From: Klenkia brasiliensis
GTDB taxonomy: Bacteria; Actinomycetota; Actinomycetes; Mycobacteriales; Geodermatophilaceae
NCBI RefSeq assembly: GCF_900100695.1
Contig: NZ_FNCF01000003.1
Coordinates: 1 to 64,000, forward strand
DNA: 64,000 bases
Direction: 5' to 3'
The notes under the pieces are model-generated. The model was not told where the DNA came from. It saw nothing but the letters and a program-made list of their open reading frames with translations, and did no database searches. Positions 41,850 through 51,400 of the stretch are shown piece by piece. Within the stretch, counting starts at the first letter, position 1. Each line of letters starts with the position of its first letter. A program made the position numbers and the translations under genes.

Positions 41850-43366
41850 GCACCCCGTCCGATACCACCCCCATCACCGACCTACGCTCCGCACTCGACC
41901 GGTTGCGCGCCCACCCGGGGCAGCTCCTGGAGACCGACCACCCGGTGGACCCCATCGGCGAGCTGGCCGGGGTGTACCGGCGCGTCGGCGCAGGCGGCAC
42001 CGTGGAGCGGCCGACCCAGATCGGGCCCGCCATGCTCTTCCACGATGTCACCGGCTACCCCGGATGGGATGTGCTCGTTGGTCTGACGGCCAGCCGTGAG
42101 CGCGTCGGCCTGCTGCTTGAGACCCCGCCGGACCAGCTGACTCAACGGTTCTGGCAGGCCCGGGAGAACGGCATCGAGCCGGTGGTGCTGCCCGAAGGCA
42201 GCAACGCCCCGTGCCAGGAGGTCGTCCACCGAGCAGACGAGGACGGCTTCGACCTGCGCGCGCTCGTGCCGGCCCCCACCAACACCGACCAGGACGCTGG
42301 CCCCTACTTCTGCATGGGCCTGGCGCTGGCCAGCGACCCCGACCTGGGCACCGACGTCACGATCCACCGGCTGTGCGTGCAGAGCGCCACCACCATGACG
42401 ATCTTCTTCGCCCCCGGGCGCCACATCGACGAGTTCCGCAAGCGCGCCGAGGCCAAGGGGGAAGCCCTGGAGATCACCATCAACATGGGCCTGGACCCGG
42501 CGATCCACATCGGCGCCGAGTGGGAGGCCCCGACGACGCCCCTCGGGTACGACGAACTCCAGGTCGCCGGCGGCCTGCGCGGCACACCCGTGGAGCTCGT
42601 CCGCGGCGTCACGGTCCAGGAGAACGCGATCCCCCGAGCAGAAGTGGTCATCGAGGGACGCATCGTCCCCGGACGGCTGGAGGCCGAGGACCAGAACACT
42701 GGGACCGGGCACGCGATGCCAGAGTTCCCCGGGTACGACGGCCCGGCCAACCCCCAGCTGCCGGTCATCGAGGTCACGGCCGTCACCACCCGGCGCAACC
42801 CCATCCTGCAGACGTTGGTGGGGCCGGGTGAGGAACACGTGAGCCTCGCCGGCCTGCCGACCGAGGGCAGCATTTATCGGGCGCTCGAGGACGCCATGCC
42901 CGGCTTCTGCACAGCCGTGTACGCCCACCCGGCCGGCGGCGGGAAGTTCCTGGCCGTCATCCAGTGCCACAAGACCACCGCCTTCGACGATGGCCGCGCC
43001 CGCCAGGCCGCGATCCTCGCCCTCGGGGTCTACAGCGAACTGAAGAACGTCATCCTCATCGACGACGACGTCGCCATCCACGACACCGACGACGTGCTGT
43101 GGGCGATGACCACACGCATGCAGGGCGACGTCGACATCATCACTGTCCCGGGCATCGCCGGGCACGTCCTGGACCTCTCGCAGACCCCGGACTACAACCC
43201 GGCACTACCGGCCAAGGGCACCACCGCGAAGACCATCTTCGACGCCACCAAGCCCTTCCACCTGCAGGACGTCTTCGAACGCGCCCACTTCCGCGACGTC
43301 GACCCCCGCCCCTGGGCCCCCGACATGGGGCTCGGCGGAGCGCTCCACCCCAATCACACCGCCTGA
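41846..43366 (+). CDS. UbiD-family decarboxylase (hydroxyarylic acid type)
   Basis: A 506-residue UbiD homologue of normal length. Conserved stretches include HRLCVQSATTMTIFFAPGRH, AEVVIEGRIVPGRLEAED and PEFPGYDG in the active-site region. The C-terminal half has RRNPILQTLVGPGEE and HDTDDVLWAMTTRM. It needs prenylated FMN from UbiX and removes or adds CO2 on a phenolic or aromatic acid. It lies in an operon with the UbiX homologue and a small flavin-type protein, like vanillate/4-hydroxybenzoate decarboxylase operons. The exact substrate is not known. Confidence 0.88.
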   Translation: MSTPSDTTPITDLRSALDRLRAHPGQLLETDHPVDPIGELAGVYRRVGAGGTVERPTQIGPAMLFHDVTGYPGWDVLVGLTASRERVGLLLETPPDQLTQRFWQARENGIEPVVLPEGSNAPCQEVVHRADEDGFDLRALVPAPTNTDQDAGPYFCMGLALASDPDLGTDVTIHRLCVQSATTMTIFFAPGRHIDEFRKRAEAKGEALEITINMGLDPAIHIGAEWEAPTTPLGYDELQVAGGLRGTPVELVRGVTVQENAIPRAEVVIEGRIVPGRLEAEDQNTGTGHAMPEFPGYDGPANPQLPVIEVTAVTTRRNPILQTLVGPGEEHVSLAGLPTEGSIYRALEDAMPGFCTAVYAHPAGGGKFLAVIQCHKTTAFDDGRARQAAILALGVYSELKNVILIDDDVAIHDTDDVLWAMTTRMQGDVDIITVPGIAGHVLDLSQTPDYNPALPAKGTTAKTIFDATKPFHLQDVFERAHFRDVDPRPWAPDMGLGGALHPNHTA

Positions 43367-43394
43367 CCCGACCACACCCCACCAGGAGTTCACA

Positions 43395-43901
43395 GTGAGC
43401 ACCGAGACCCTTCACCAGGTACCTCCCACCAGCACCACACCACCGCCGGCGGTGGTCGCCTTCCTCGACGGCGCCGACCTGGAGAACAAGGTGGGCACCG
43501 CCGTCGGCGTGCTCACCGCGGACGAGGACAGCTGGCCGCACCACGCCCAGCTCAGCGCAGGCGAAGTCCTGCTGGCCCACGACGGCGCCGTCGCGCTGCT
43601 GCTACACGACGGATCGGCAACGACCGGGAACCTCCGCCGCGACGGGCGCATCACCCTCGTCCTGGCGGCCGGGGGCGCCAACCACGAGATGAGGTTCCAG
43701 GTGGCCGAGCAGCCCGTGGAGACCGACCTGCCGCTGGCGGCCTTCACCGGGCACCTGCGCGTCGCTCGCGAGCACAAGGTTCCCTACGCGGAGATCACCA
43801 GCGGCGTCACCTATCGCCTGCACGATCCCGTGAGCGTCGTGTCGAGGTGGGAGCGACAGGTGGCCCTCCTGCGCGGCCTGCTGACGAGCCAGGAGAATTG
43901 A
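43395..43901 (+). CDS. Pyridoxamine-5'-phosphate-oxidase-fold (split-barrel) protein
   Basis: A 168-residue protein with the flavin-reductase/PNPOx-like pattern: AVGVLTADEDSWPHHAQLSA, then GNLRRDGRITLVLAAGG and RVAREHKVPYAEITSGV. It probably binds FMN or a related cofactor. Its place after ubiD suggests a helper for the decarboxylase, in the position of the small third subunit of Vdc-type operons, although it is larger and of a different fold. The GTG at 43395 has AGGAG seven bases upstream. Confidence 0.72.
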   Translation: MSTETLHQVPPTSTTPPPAVVAFLDGADLENKVGTAVGVLTADEDSWPHHAQLSAGEVLLAHDGAVALLLHDGSATTGNLRRDGRITLVLAAGGANHEMRFQVAEQPVETDLPLAAFTGHLRVAREHKVPYAEITSGVTYRLHDPVSVVSRWERQVALLRGLLTSQEN

Positions 43902-43920
43902 CCGACGCCGGGCTCGGTCG

Positions 43921-43947
43921 ACCCCGCCCGTTCCGCGCGGGTGGGGT
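43921..43947 (+). terminator. Hairpin after the decarboxylase operon
   Basis: ACCCCGCCCG pairs with CGGGTGGGGT at 43938-43947 at all positions, counting one G-U. It lies 19 bases after the stop codon at 43901. There is no clear T-run. Confidence 0.6.
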
Positions 43948-44372
43948 CAGTTCTCGGCACGTCGGAGCAAGGCACGAACAAGTGCCTGACCATCCGGTGA
44001 CCAGGCCCGTCAGGAGCTCCCATCCGAGGTCGCTGACCCACAGCCCCCCGTCGCAGTCAATCCTCCCTGCGCAGCGCCGGCCGTACTCGGCCTGCGCTGC
44101 GCTGGTGACCACGTGAAGCGCTACCGGCGCTGGCGGAGCGGGGCCAGTGCCGCGCCCCGGGGGCCGCGCCTGCTCCTGGGCCGGTTGTGCACGCCGAAAC
44201 GCACCGATGAATGCCCGAGCCGGTCGCCGGGTGCATCGCTGTGCGAGACGGAGCGCAGCAGAGCAGCCGGCTGGCCGCATGGGGTGATCGACACGCATGC
44301 CGGTCACCCGCTGGGGTGTACGGACCGGCATTCAGCTCGGCGGGTTGCCCGACCCGGCTCGAGGCTGTGCCG
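43948..44372. other. Stretch without a convincing gene
   Basis: About 425 bases between the decarboxylase operon and the ligase gene. Open frames exist on both strands, but none shows a recognisable family or a good start. It may mark an old junction between the catabolic and conjugative parts. Confidence 0.4.
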
Positions 44373-45392
44373 GTGACGAGGCCGGCCGGATTCCCGCGAG
44401 CGCACCCCGGCGTGCCTTCCGGCCTGGCCGGAGCTGTGCCGGTGGCCCTGTCCAAGGCCGTGGCCGAAGTGCCTGCGGCCGATGCCTTGCCGGGTGGGTG
44501 TGTGTACGAGCCGAAGTGGGATGGCTTCCGCATGGTCATCGTGCGCGAGGCCTCCGGTACGGCCCTGTGGTCCCGGCAGGGCAAGGATCTCACCGCCCGC
44601 TTCCCTGACATCGCCCGCGCCGCCACCGGCCAACTGCCGGTCGGGGCGGTCGTGGACGGCGAGGTCGTGATCTGGGCCGGTGACCGGTTGGACTTCGGGC
44701 TGCTGCAGCGCCGCCTGCTCACCGGCCTGCGCGGCCTGCCAGCGCTGGTGCGGGCCAACCCGGCGTCCTTCGTGGCCTTCGACGTCCTGGTCGACGCACA
44801 CCGCAATGTTCGGCGGCTGCCGCTGACCCAGCGCCGACGCCGGCTCGAGGGACTGGCAGCGGGGTGGTCGCCGCCGATGCAGCTGTGCCCGCAGACCACC
44901 GACCGGGACGAGGCGGTGTCCTGGATGGCCGACTTCCGCCCGGCCGGGGTGGAAGGGCTGGTGGTCAAGGCCGCCGGCGGTGCCTACCTGCCGGGTCGAC
45001 GGGACTGGCTGAAAGTCAAGTCGCGGGAGACCACCGAGGTCGTCGTCGGCGGCGTCATCGGGTCACTGGCCCGGCCCAGTCAGCTGGTGGCCGGCCGCTA
45101 CCGCGACGGGGAGCTGCGGGTGGTGGGGCGCTCGACACCGCTGAACCGGGCTCAGGCGGCCGAGCTGGCCGCCGTGCTGGTGCCAGCGGGCGAGGAGCAC
45201 CCGTGGCCGGAGCGGATCGGGTCCGGCGCGTTCGGCGGCGGCCGGCTGTCGGTGCCGATGGTGCGTGTGGCCCCGACCGCGGTGGCCGAGGTGTCCGCCG
45301 ATGCCGCGTTAACGGCGGGGGTGTTCCGGCACCCGCTGCGGTTCGTGCGGCTGCGCCCGGACCTCTCCCCCAGCGACGTCCCCACCCTCTGA
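44373..45392 (+). CDS. ATP-dependent DNA ligase (LigC/LigD-ligase-domain type)
   Basis: A 339-residue single-chain ligase. The adenylated lysine is in motif I, YEPKWDGFR. GAVVDGEVVIW matches motif III and FVAFDVLVDAH the next core strand. GVEGLVVKAAGGAY is motif IV, and WLKVKSR is motif V. An OB-fold domain follows (VVVGGVIGSL). Such stand-alone ligases join nicks in repair or end-joining. The GTG at 44373 fits the usual N-terminus, but other upstream starts are possible. It lies at the border of the conjugation module and is convergent with the HTH gene at 45414. Confidence 0.85.
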   Translation: MTRPAGFPRAHPGVPSGLAGAVPVALSKAVAEVPAADALPGGCVYEPKWDGFRMVIVREASGTALWSRQGKDLTARFPDIARAATGQLPVGAVVDGEVVIWAGDRLDFGLLQRRLLTGLRGLPALVRANPASFVAFDVLVDAHRNVRRLPLTQRRRRLEGLAAGWSPPMQLCPQTTDRDEAVSWMADFRPAGVEGLVVKAAGGAYLPGRRDWLKVKSRETTEVVVGGVIGSLARPSQLVAGRYRDGELRVVGRSTPLNRAQAAELAAVLVPAGEEHPWPERIGSGAFGGGRLSVPMVRVAPTAVAEVSADAALTAGVFRHPLRFVRLRPDLSPSDVPTL

Positions 45393-45413
45393 GCTGCGCT
45401 CAGACCTTTCCGG

Positions 45414-45683
45414 TCAGCGGCGTTCAGGGCGGCGCCGGGCGCCGGTGCGGGCAGCGCCGACGGCACGACGGGGCACCCGGTGGGCGTCGAGGACCCGCCG
45501 GACGGCGGTTGAGGTGCGGTCGACGAGCTCGGCGATCTCCCGCAGCGACCGGCCCTCCGTATAGGCGGTGACCACGTAGGTCTCCAGCCGCTCCCGGAGC
45601 TCGCGGTTCAGGAACCGGCCAGCCTGAGCAGTGCCGGCGAACTCCGGCAGGGGCTGCAGCTGCGGCCGCGGCGGGTAGGGCAT
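45414..45683 (-). CDS. Small helix-turn-helix protein
   Basis: An 89-residue basic protein. The middle reads LETYVVTAYTEGRSLREIAE and LVDRTSTAVRRVLDAHRVPR, a clear resolvase/sigma-like helix-turn-helix, followed by an Arg-rich tail. Such proteins are common on actinobacterial conjugative elements and probably bind DNA. It is encoded eight bases after the upstream hypothetical gene, so the two form one transcript. The target is unknown. Confidence 0.78.
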   Translation of the reverse strand: MPYPPRPQLQPLPEFAGTAQAGRFLNRELRERLETYVVTAYTEGRSLREIAELVDRTSTAVRRVLDAHRVPRRAVGAARTGARRRPERR

Positions 45684-45691
45684 GGGACGTA

Positions 45692-46189
45692 TCAGTCGCG
45701 GACTGGCCAGGGCGCCAACGGGGCCAGGGGGTCGCCCGGTGAGCCGTCCGGGGTGGTGGCGCGGTGTTCGTGGCTGCCGCCGGCGTGGGCGACCGCTGCG
45801 AGCAGCAGCCGCAGGTTGTCCCGGTCCAGGCCGGCGGCCAGGTCGCCCAGGGCGACGGGGCGCCCGTCGGCGAGGGAGGCGGCGGCGCGCAGCAGCCGCA
45901 GCTGCCCGGCGGATCCGACGATGCGGCCCTCGGCGATGGCGCGGTCCAGCTCGGTCCAGGTGACCTGCGCCCAGCCGATGCCGGCGGCCCGTCCGGTCGG
46001 GGGTCCGTGCGGGTCGTCGTCGTAGTCGACGGTGATGAGGTCGGCGGCGGCGAGCTCGGGCAGCCAATGGCCGGCGTTGACCAGCAGGAGGACGGCGGCC
46101 TCGGCGGCGTAGTCACCGACAGCGGCGCGCAGTAGCGCGGTCTGCAGGTCCAGCGGGTCCAGGTCAGCTGCGCGGGGCGGGAACAGCAC
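45692..46189 (-). CDS. Uncharacterised protein of the conjugative region
   Basis: A 165-residue acidic, Ala/Leu-rich soluble protein with no signal peptide: LDLQTALLRAAVGDYAAEAA and then LLVNAGHWLPELAAADLITV at the start. I recognise no catalytic motif. It is the first gene of a two-gene leftward unit with the HTH protein. The pattern of helices fits a plasmid-type accessory protein. The ATG at 46189 gives the full frame. Confidence 0.72.
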   Translation of the reverse strand: MLFPPRAADLDPLDLQTALLRAAVGDYAAEAAVLLLVNAGHWLPELAAADLITVDYDDDPHGPPTGRAAGIGWAQVTWTELDRAIAEGRIVGSAGQLRLLRAAASLADGRPVALGDLAAGLDRDNLRLLLAAVAHAGGSHEHRATTPDGSPGDPLAPLAPWPVRD

Positions 46190-46453
46190 GAGGGCTCACC
46201 GGTCCTTTCCGCTGGTTACGTCAATGGGTGGTCGAGTGTGCCCGCCGCCGGTACGGGCGTGAGGGCTGGTTGACCCGTCTGGGTCAGCTCTCGGTGCGCG
46301 CAGCGCATCCGGCGGTGTGGGTGTTCCGGGGGGGTAGGTTGCTTGAGTGCGTCGGGACGTCAGTTCCGCCGGACGCGGCAGCGGACGGGCCGGCGCGTCA
46401 GCGCCGGGTGCGCACGGACCGACGGCCGAGATGGCTTGCCAGGTGGGTGCGGG
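46190..46453. other. Intergenic region upstream of the hypothetical/HTH genes
   Basis: No gene is seen. TGACCC-GTCT-GGGTCA (46271-46286) is a perfect short inverted repeat and may belong to the leftward promoter at 46189. The rest shows nothing I can name. Confidence 0.4.
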
Positions 46454-46479
46454 TGGCCACGGCGGCGTTGCCGTGGCCA
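46454..46479 (-). terminator. Hairpin downstream of the ParB-like gene
   Basis: TGGCCACGGC and its exact complement GCCGTGGCCA enclose the loop GGCGTT, 17 bases after the leftward stop at 46496. This is a plausible terminator stem without a T-run. Confidence 0.65.
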
Positions 46480-46495
46480 ACCGGGGGTGGCCCGG

Positions 46496-48037
46496 TCAGT
46501 CGTCCTGGTCGCTGTCGGTGGTGGGTGCGGGGTCGTGGCCGCAGGCGCGGTGCTCGACGTCGGCCAGGGTGTAGCCCAGGGCCTGCAGGTGGGTCAGGTA
46601 GCGGCCGGTGGCCGGGCGCAGGTGCCTCCAGTCGTTGCGGTCGGCGCGGGCCTCGTAGGCGGCCAACACCTGCACCAGCGCCAGCAGGAGCGCGCGGGCA
46701 TCAACGGCGGCGGCGACGAGCCGGGCCAGCTCGGCCGATCGGCCGTAGCTGCCGGTCTCGATGCCGAGCAGGTCCGCGGCCAGGTGGTTTCCGCCGACGT
46801 CGGCCAGCAAGTCCGCATCCACGGCCAGCGAGGCGGCAAGGAAGCCGGCGGTGCCCTTGGGGGCCGTCTTGCGGCAGGCCAGGTCCCGCAGCCACTCCCG
46901 CCGGACCGTCTGCGCGCTCCCCCACGCCTTGTTGGACTCGATCACGTCGCGGCGGGCGACCCGGGCGGCTTCGCGCTCATCGTCGGTGAGCTGGTCGGCG
47001 GGGACCCGGCCGCTGTTGCCGCTGCTGGTGGCGGCCCAGGTGTCGGTGTGGCCGTGGGCGGCGGGGTCGGTGCACACCCAGCGCGGGGCGGCCCAGCTGC
47101 TCCACTCCCGGCGCGGGGCCTCTCCCCCGTCCTCGGGGTCGTCCTCGTCGTCGAGGTCGACCTCGTCTTCCCCGTCGCCGTCGCTGGCCTCGCCCAGGGG
47201 CTGGCCATCGGCGTCGACGATCACCCAGCCGTGCTCCTGCCCGATGTAGGCGGCGTGCCCGGGGCAGCACTCGTGGGTGGCGGCGGTGAGCCGGGTGCCC
47301 TCGTCGTCGGCCAGGCGGTGCAGCTCTGCGGCGGTGTCGCCAGAGGCGGGCCGGTCGATGACTCGCACGCCCTGCTCGCGGAGTTGGTCGGCGAGGCCGG
47401 AGCGGGCGGCGGCCTCGCGGCGGTCATCGCGCAGCCGCTGGGCAACGTGGTCGAACCGGCCCTCGCGCGCTGCGAGAACCAGGGCCTTGACGGCCTCGGT
47501 GTCGGCGTCGAACTCAGCGACCACGGCGGCCTGGGTCAGGTCCAGGAACTTATAGCGGGCGGTGGCGGCGCGGGCCAGCTCAGAGCGGTGCACGGCCAGG
47601 GCGGCCGTGACCTCGGTCTTGGTGGCGCGGGTGCGGCGGGCGATCTGGGTGGGGCTGACGCCGAACGCGGACAACTGGCCGATGACGTCGGCGCGCTCGG
47701 CGGTGGTCAAGCCGGTGCGGTGCTCGTTCTCGGCCCACTGGGTGACCAGCCGCTCCACCGTCGCGGCGTCATCGGTGGTCTCGTCAGCGACGACGACCAC
47801 GGGCACGGTCGGGCGGCCCACCTCGACGGCGGCCAGGGTGCGGCGGTGACCGAAACGGACCCGCAGCCGGTCCTCGTGGGTGCGCACGACCACCACAGGC
47901 ACCAGGACGCCGTGCTCGGCGACAGAGGCCTTGAAGTCCGCGTCGAGGCGGGCGTCGTGGCGGACGTTCAGGTCCACCAGCAGCAGCGCCGGGTCGACGT
48001 GCAGCAGGTCGCTCACAGCGGGGGCGAGAAGTGTCAT
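46496..48037 (-). CDS. ParB/RepB/Spo0J-family partition-type protein
   Basis: A 513-residue ParB-like protein. The N-terminal ParB/Srx domain has DLNVRHDARLDADFKASVAE, HGVLVPVVVV and RVRFGHRRTLAAVE. A central helix-turn-helix region follows (LTTAERADVIGQLSAFGVSP, TQIARRTRATK). An acidic stretch lies near residues 270-290, then a long unassigned C-terminus. It lacks an adjacent ParA and is much longer than chromosomal ParB, as often seen on actinobacterial plasmids and integrated elements. It is divergent from the relaxase. Roles in segregation or transfer control are inferred. Confidence 0.85.
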   Translation of the reverse strand: MTLLAPAVSDLLHVDPALLLVDLNVRHDARLDADFKASVAEHGVLVPVVVVRTHEDRLRVRFGHRRTLAAVEVGRPTVPVVVVADETTDDAATVERLVTQWAENEHRTGLTTAERADVIGQLSAFGVSPTQIARRTRATKTEVTAALAVHRSELARAATARYKFLDLTQAAVVAEFDADTEAVKALVLAAREGRFDHVAQRLRDDRREAAARSGLADQLREQGVRVIDRPASGDTAAELHRLADDEGTRLTAATHECCPGHAAYIGQEHGWVIVDADGQPLGEASDGDGEDEVDLDDEDDPEDGGEAPRREWSSWAAPRWVCTDPAAHGHTDTWAATSSGNSGRVPADQLTDDEREAARVARRDVIESNKAWGSAQTVRREWLRDLACRKTAPKGTAGFLAASLAVDADLLADVGGNHLAADLLGIETGSYGRSAELARLVAAAVDARALLLALVQVLAAYEARADRNDWRHLRPATGRYLTHLQALGYTLADVEHRACGHDPAPTTDSDQDD

Positions 48038-48422
48038 GGCGCCATTCCTTCCGGTACCCGCACCATCGGCGGGAATTTGGTCTCAGAACGCGTCCGCGCC
48101 CTGTGCTGACCATTCTTCGCGCCGGCAGAAGCGGCTGAGCGCTCACGAATTCATCTGTGGATTGGTAAGCGACAATGGCGCCCTTGTGGACAGCGACGGA
48201 CGGCTAGGTGCTCGACCTCAGGCGTTGCGGGGTCGACGTGGCGACCACAGATCGACCCAGCGGCACCGGAGCCGGCCCGGCTTCCGTCCCAGACCGGCAG
48301 ACCCAGCCACGCCGTCGGCCACATCGCCTGGAGCAGCACCTCGGAAGGACCAAGATGCAGGCCGACACACCTCCTGCACGCCGGGTGACAGCCGGGAGCC
48401 CTCGACGTTCCCTGCGGTGTTC
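48038..48422. other. Divergent region between ParB-like and relaxase genes; candidate oriT
   Basis: 385 bases with no gene of its own. ACAATGGCGCCCTTGT (48172-48187) is an inverted repeat matching at 14 of 16 positions. MobF relaxases usually nick an oriT beside their gene, so this is the natural place to look. No nic site can be assigned by eye. Confidence 0.4.
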
Positions 48423-48425
48423 GTG

Positions 48426-51400
48426 ATGACGGTGCACAAGCTGACCGCCGGCGACGGGTACACCTACCTGAGCCGGCAGGTGGCAGCGCAGGATGCCGAC
48501 GGCCCAGGCGTCGGCGGTCTGTCGGCGTACTACACGGCCAAGGGCGAGAGCCCGGGCCGCTGGCTGGGCCGCGGCCTCGAGGCCCTCACCGGCGAGGGGC
48601 TCGGGCCGCGGGTGACCGAGGCCCAGATGCGGGCGTTGTTCGGGGAGGGATGTCACCCCGACCGAGACCGCATCGCGACCGAACTGACCTCCGCCGGGGC
48701 CACTGCGGCAGAGGTCGGGCGGGCAACCCGGCTCGGCGCTCCGTACCGGGTGTTCGCCGCGGCCGGGGAGTTCCGCCAGCGGTGCGCGGTCGCCTACCGC
48801 GAGCACAACGCCGCCCACGAGGAGGCCCGCGGCACGCCGGTTCCGCAGGAGGACCGGGCACGTATCCGGACGGCGATCACCGTGCAGATGTTCAGCGAAG
48901 CCTTCGGCCGCGCGCCACTGGATGTCCGGGAGCTGTCGGGGCACATGGCGCGCATCTCCCGCCAGGCGACCACCGCCGTTGCCGGCTACGACCTGACCTT
49001 CAGCCCGGTCAAGAGCGTCTCGACGTTGTGGGCCATCGCCCCGCCCGAGATCGCCGCGGCCATCGAGCAGGCCCACGACGACGCTGTCCTCGACGTCATC
49101 AACTGGCTGGAAGACCACGCCACCTACACCCGCACCGGTCGCCACGGCGTCGCCCAGGTCGACGTCCACGGACTGCTCGGGGCCGCATTCACCCATCGCG
49201 ACTCCCGCGCCGGGGACCCCGACCTGCACACCCACGTCGCAATCAGCAACAAGGTCCAGACCCTGACCGGACGCTGGCTGGCCCTGGATGGACGGCCGAT
49301 CTACAAGAACACCGTCGCGGCCTCCGAGCGCTACAACACCCGCATCGAGGCCCTGCTCACCGAACGGCTCGGGGTGCGCTTCGCCGAACGCCGCGACGGC
49401 AACACGAACAAGCGCCCCATCCGCGAGATCGTCGGGATCGACGGTTCCCTCCCCCGCATGTGGTCCTCCCGCCGAGCCGCGATCGACACCCGCCGCGCCG
49501 TCCTCACCGCCACGTTCCAGTTCGACCACGGCCGGCCGCCGACCGTTCGTGAGGCCATTCAGCTGGCCCAGCAGGCCAACCTGGAGACCCGGGACGTCAA
49601 GCACGAACCCCGCTCCCACGCCGAGCAGCGCGCGACCTGGCGCGCCGAAGCCCTGACCGTCCTCGGCGACGCCGACGGGCTCACCCGGTACGTGGACGGC
49701 GCCCTGAACCCCGTACACCGGCCAGCACCACCAGCCATCACCGACCAGTGGCTGCACGACGTCGCACGTGCCACGGTCGACCGCGTGGCTCTCGCGAGGG
49801 CCACCTGGGAGGAGCCGCACCTGCGCGCCGAAGCCGAACGACGCGCCCGCCACGCCGGCGTCCCCTACGTCGAGCTCGACACCGCCGTCGACCGGGTTGT
49901 CACCCGCGCCCTGTCACCCCCATTCTCCCTGCGCATCACCCCCGACCGTGACGACGGCGAACCAGACCCGCTACGCCGGCTCGACGGCACCTCGGTGTTC
50001 GACGTCGACGGCGCCACCGTGCACACCTCCGACCAGGTGCTGGATGCCGAACGCCTGATCATCGACGCCGCCGGACGGTTCGACGGACATGTCACCCCCA
50101 CCCACTCCGTACACGAAGCACTTGAGAAGGCCTCGGCCATCGGCCCGCCGCTGAACCCTGGCCAGACGGACTTCGTCCGGCAACTAGCGACCTCCGGCTC
50201 CCGGGTACAGGCAGCCCTGGCCCCCGCGGGCACCGGCAAGACGACCGCCCTCGGCGTCCTGGCCGAAGCCTGGCGAGCCGGCGGCGGCACCGTCATCGGG
50301 CTCGCCCCCTCCGCAGCTGCCAGTGCAGTCCTGCGCCACAAGCTCGCCGACACCACCGACACCGTCGCGAAGTTCGTGCACTCCATGCGCACCGGCGCCG
50401 ACACCCCCGACTGGATGGCCTCCCTGGGTCCGGGTTCGCTCGTCATCGTCGACGAAGCAGGGGCCGCCGCCACGGGCGATCTCGCCGCCGTCGTCGACGC
50501 CGTCGTCACCGCCGGCGGATCCGTTCGACTCGTCGGGGACGACCAGCAGCTGGGCGCTATCGGCGCCGGCGGGCTTCTCACCGACCTGGCCCTCACCTAC
50601 GGCGCCGTCCACCTCACCGAGGTCGTCCGTTTCACCCACCGCGACACCGGCGCACCCAACGCCGTCGAGGGCGCTGTCTCCCTGGCACTGCGCGACGGCG
50701 ACCCCGCCGCGCTGGCCTACTATGCCGACCGCGGCCGATTCCACGTCGGAGACCTGGCCACCTGCCTTGATCAAGCATTCGGCGCCTGGCAAGCCGACCG
50801 GGCCGCTGGGTTGGACGCGCTCATGCTCGCCCCCACCCGCGACGTCGTCCGCGAGCTCAATGACCGCGCTCGAGCCGAACGCCTCGACCGGGAAGGACGC
50901 GGCGGCCCCGAGGTCGCGTTCGCCGACGGGACTGCAGGCTCGGTAGGGGACGTCGTCATCACGCGGCGCAACGACCGCACCCTGGCCAGCGGCCGCGCGG
51001 GATGGGTCACCAACGGCGATCGGTGGACGATCGCAGCCGTCCGACTCTCCGGCGCCATCGACGTCGTCCACAACCAGACCGCCGCTTTGGTCACGCTCCC
51101 CCCGGACTACGTCCGCGCCGACGTCACCCTCGGCTACGCCAGCACTGTCCACGGCGCCCAGGGCGTCACCGCCGATGCCAGCCACACCGTCGTCACCGGT
51201 ACTGAATCGCGTCAGCAGCTCTACGTCGCCCTCACCCGCGGCCGGCACGCCAACCATGCCTTCATCACCGTCGCCGGGGACGGGGACACCCACAGCGCCA
51301 TCACTCGGGACGGAGTCCTTCCTCCCACTGCGGTGGAGATCCTGCAGCGGATCCTGGCCCGCGACTCTGCCCCGCAGTCGGCCAACAGCGCCTTGGCCCA

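Noticed and set aside
43807-44331. A 174-codon open frame on the - strand after the decarboxylase operon
   Set aside because: Its end overlaps the flavin-type gene in antisense, it has no recognisable family, and it is Arg/Pro-rich like random GC-rich DNA.
47880-48425. N-terminal extension of the relaxase
   Set aside because: It overlaps the ParB-like gene in antisense and lacks family similarity. Relaxases of this type begin at the MTVHKLTAGDGY segment.
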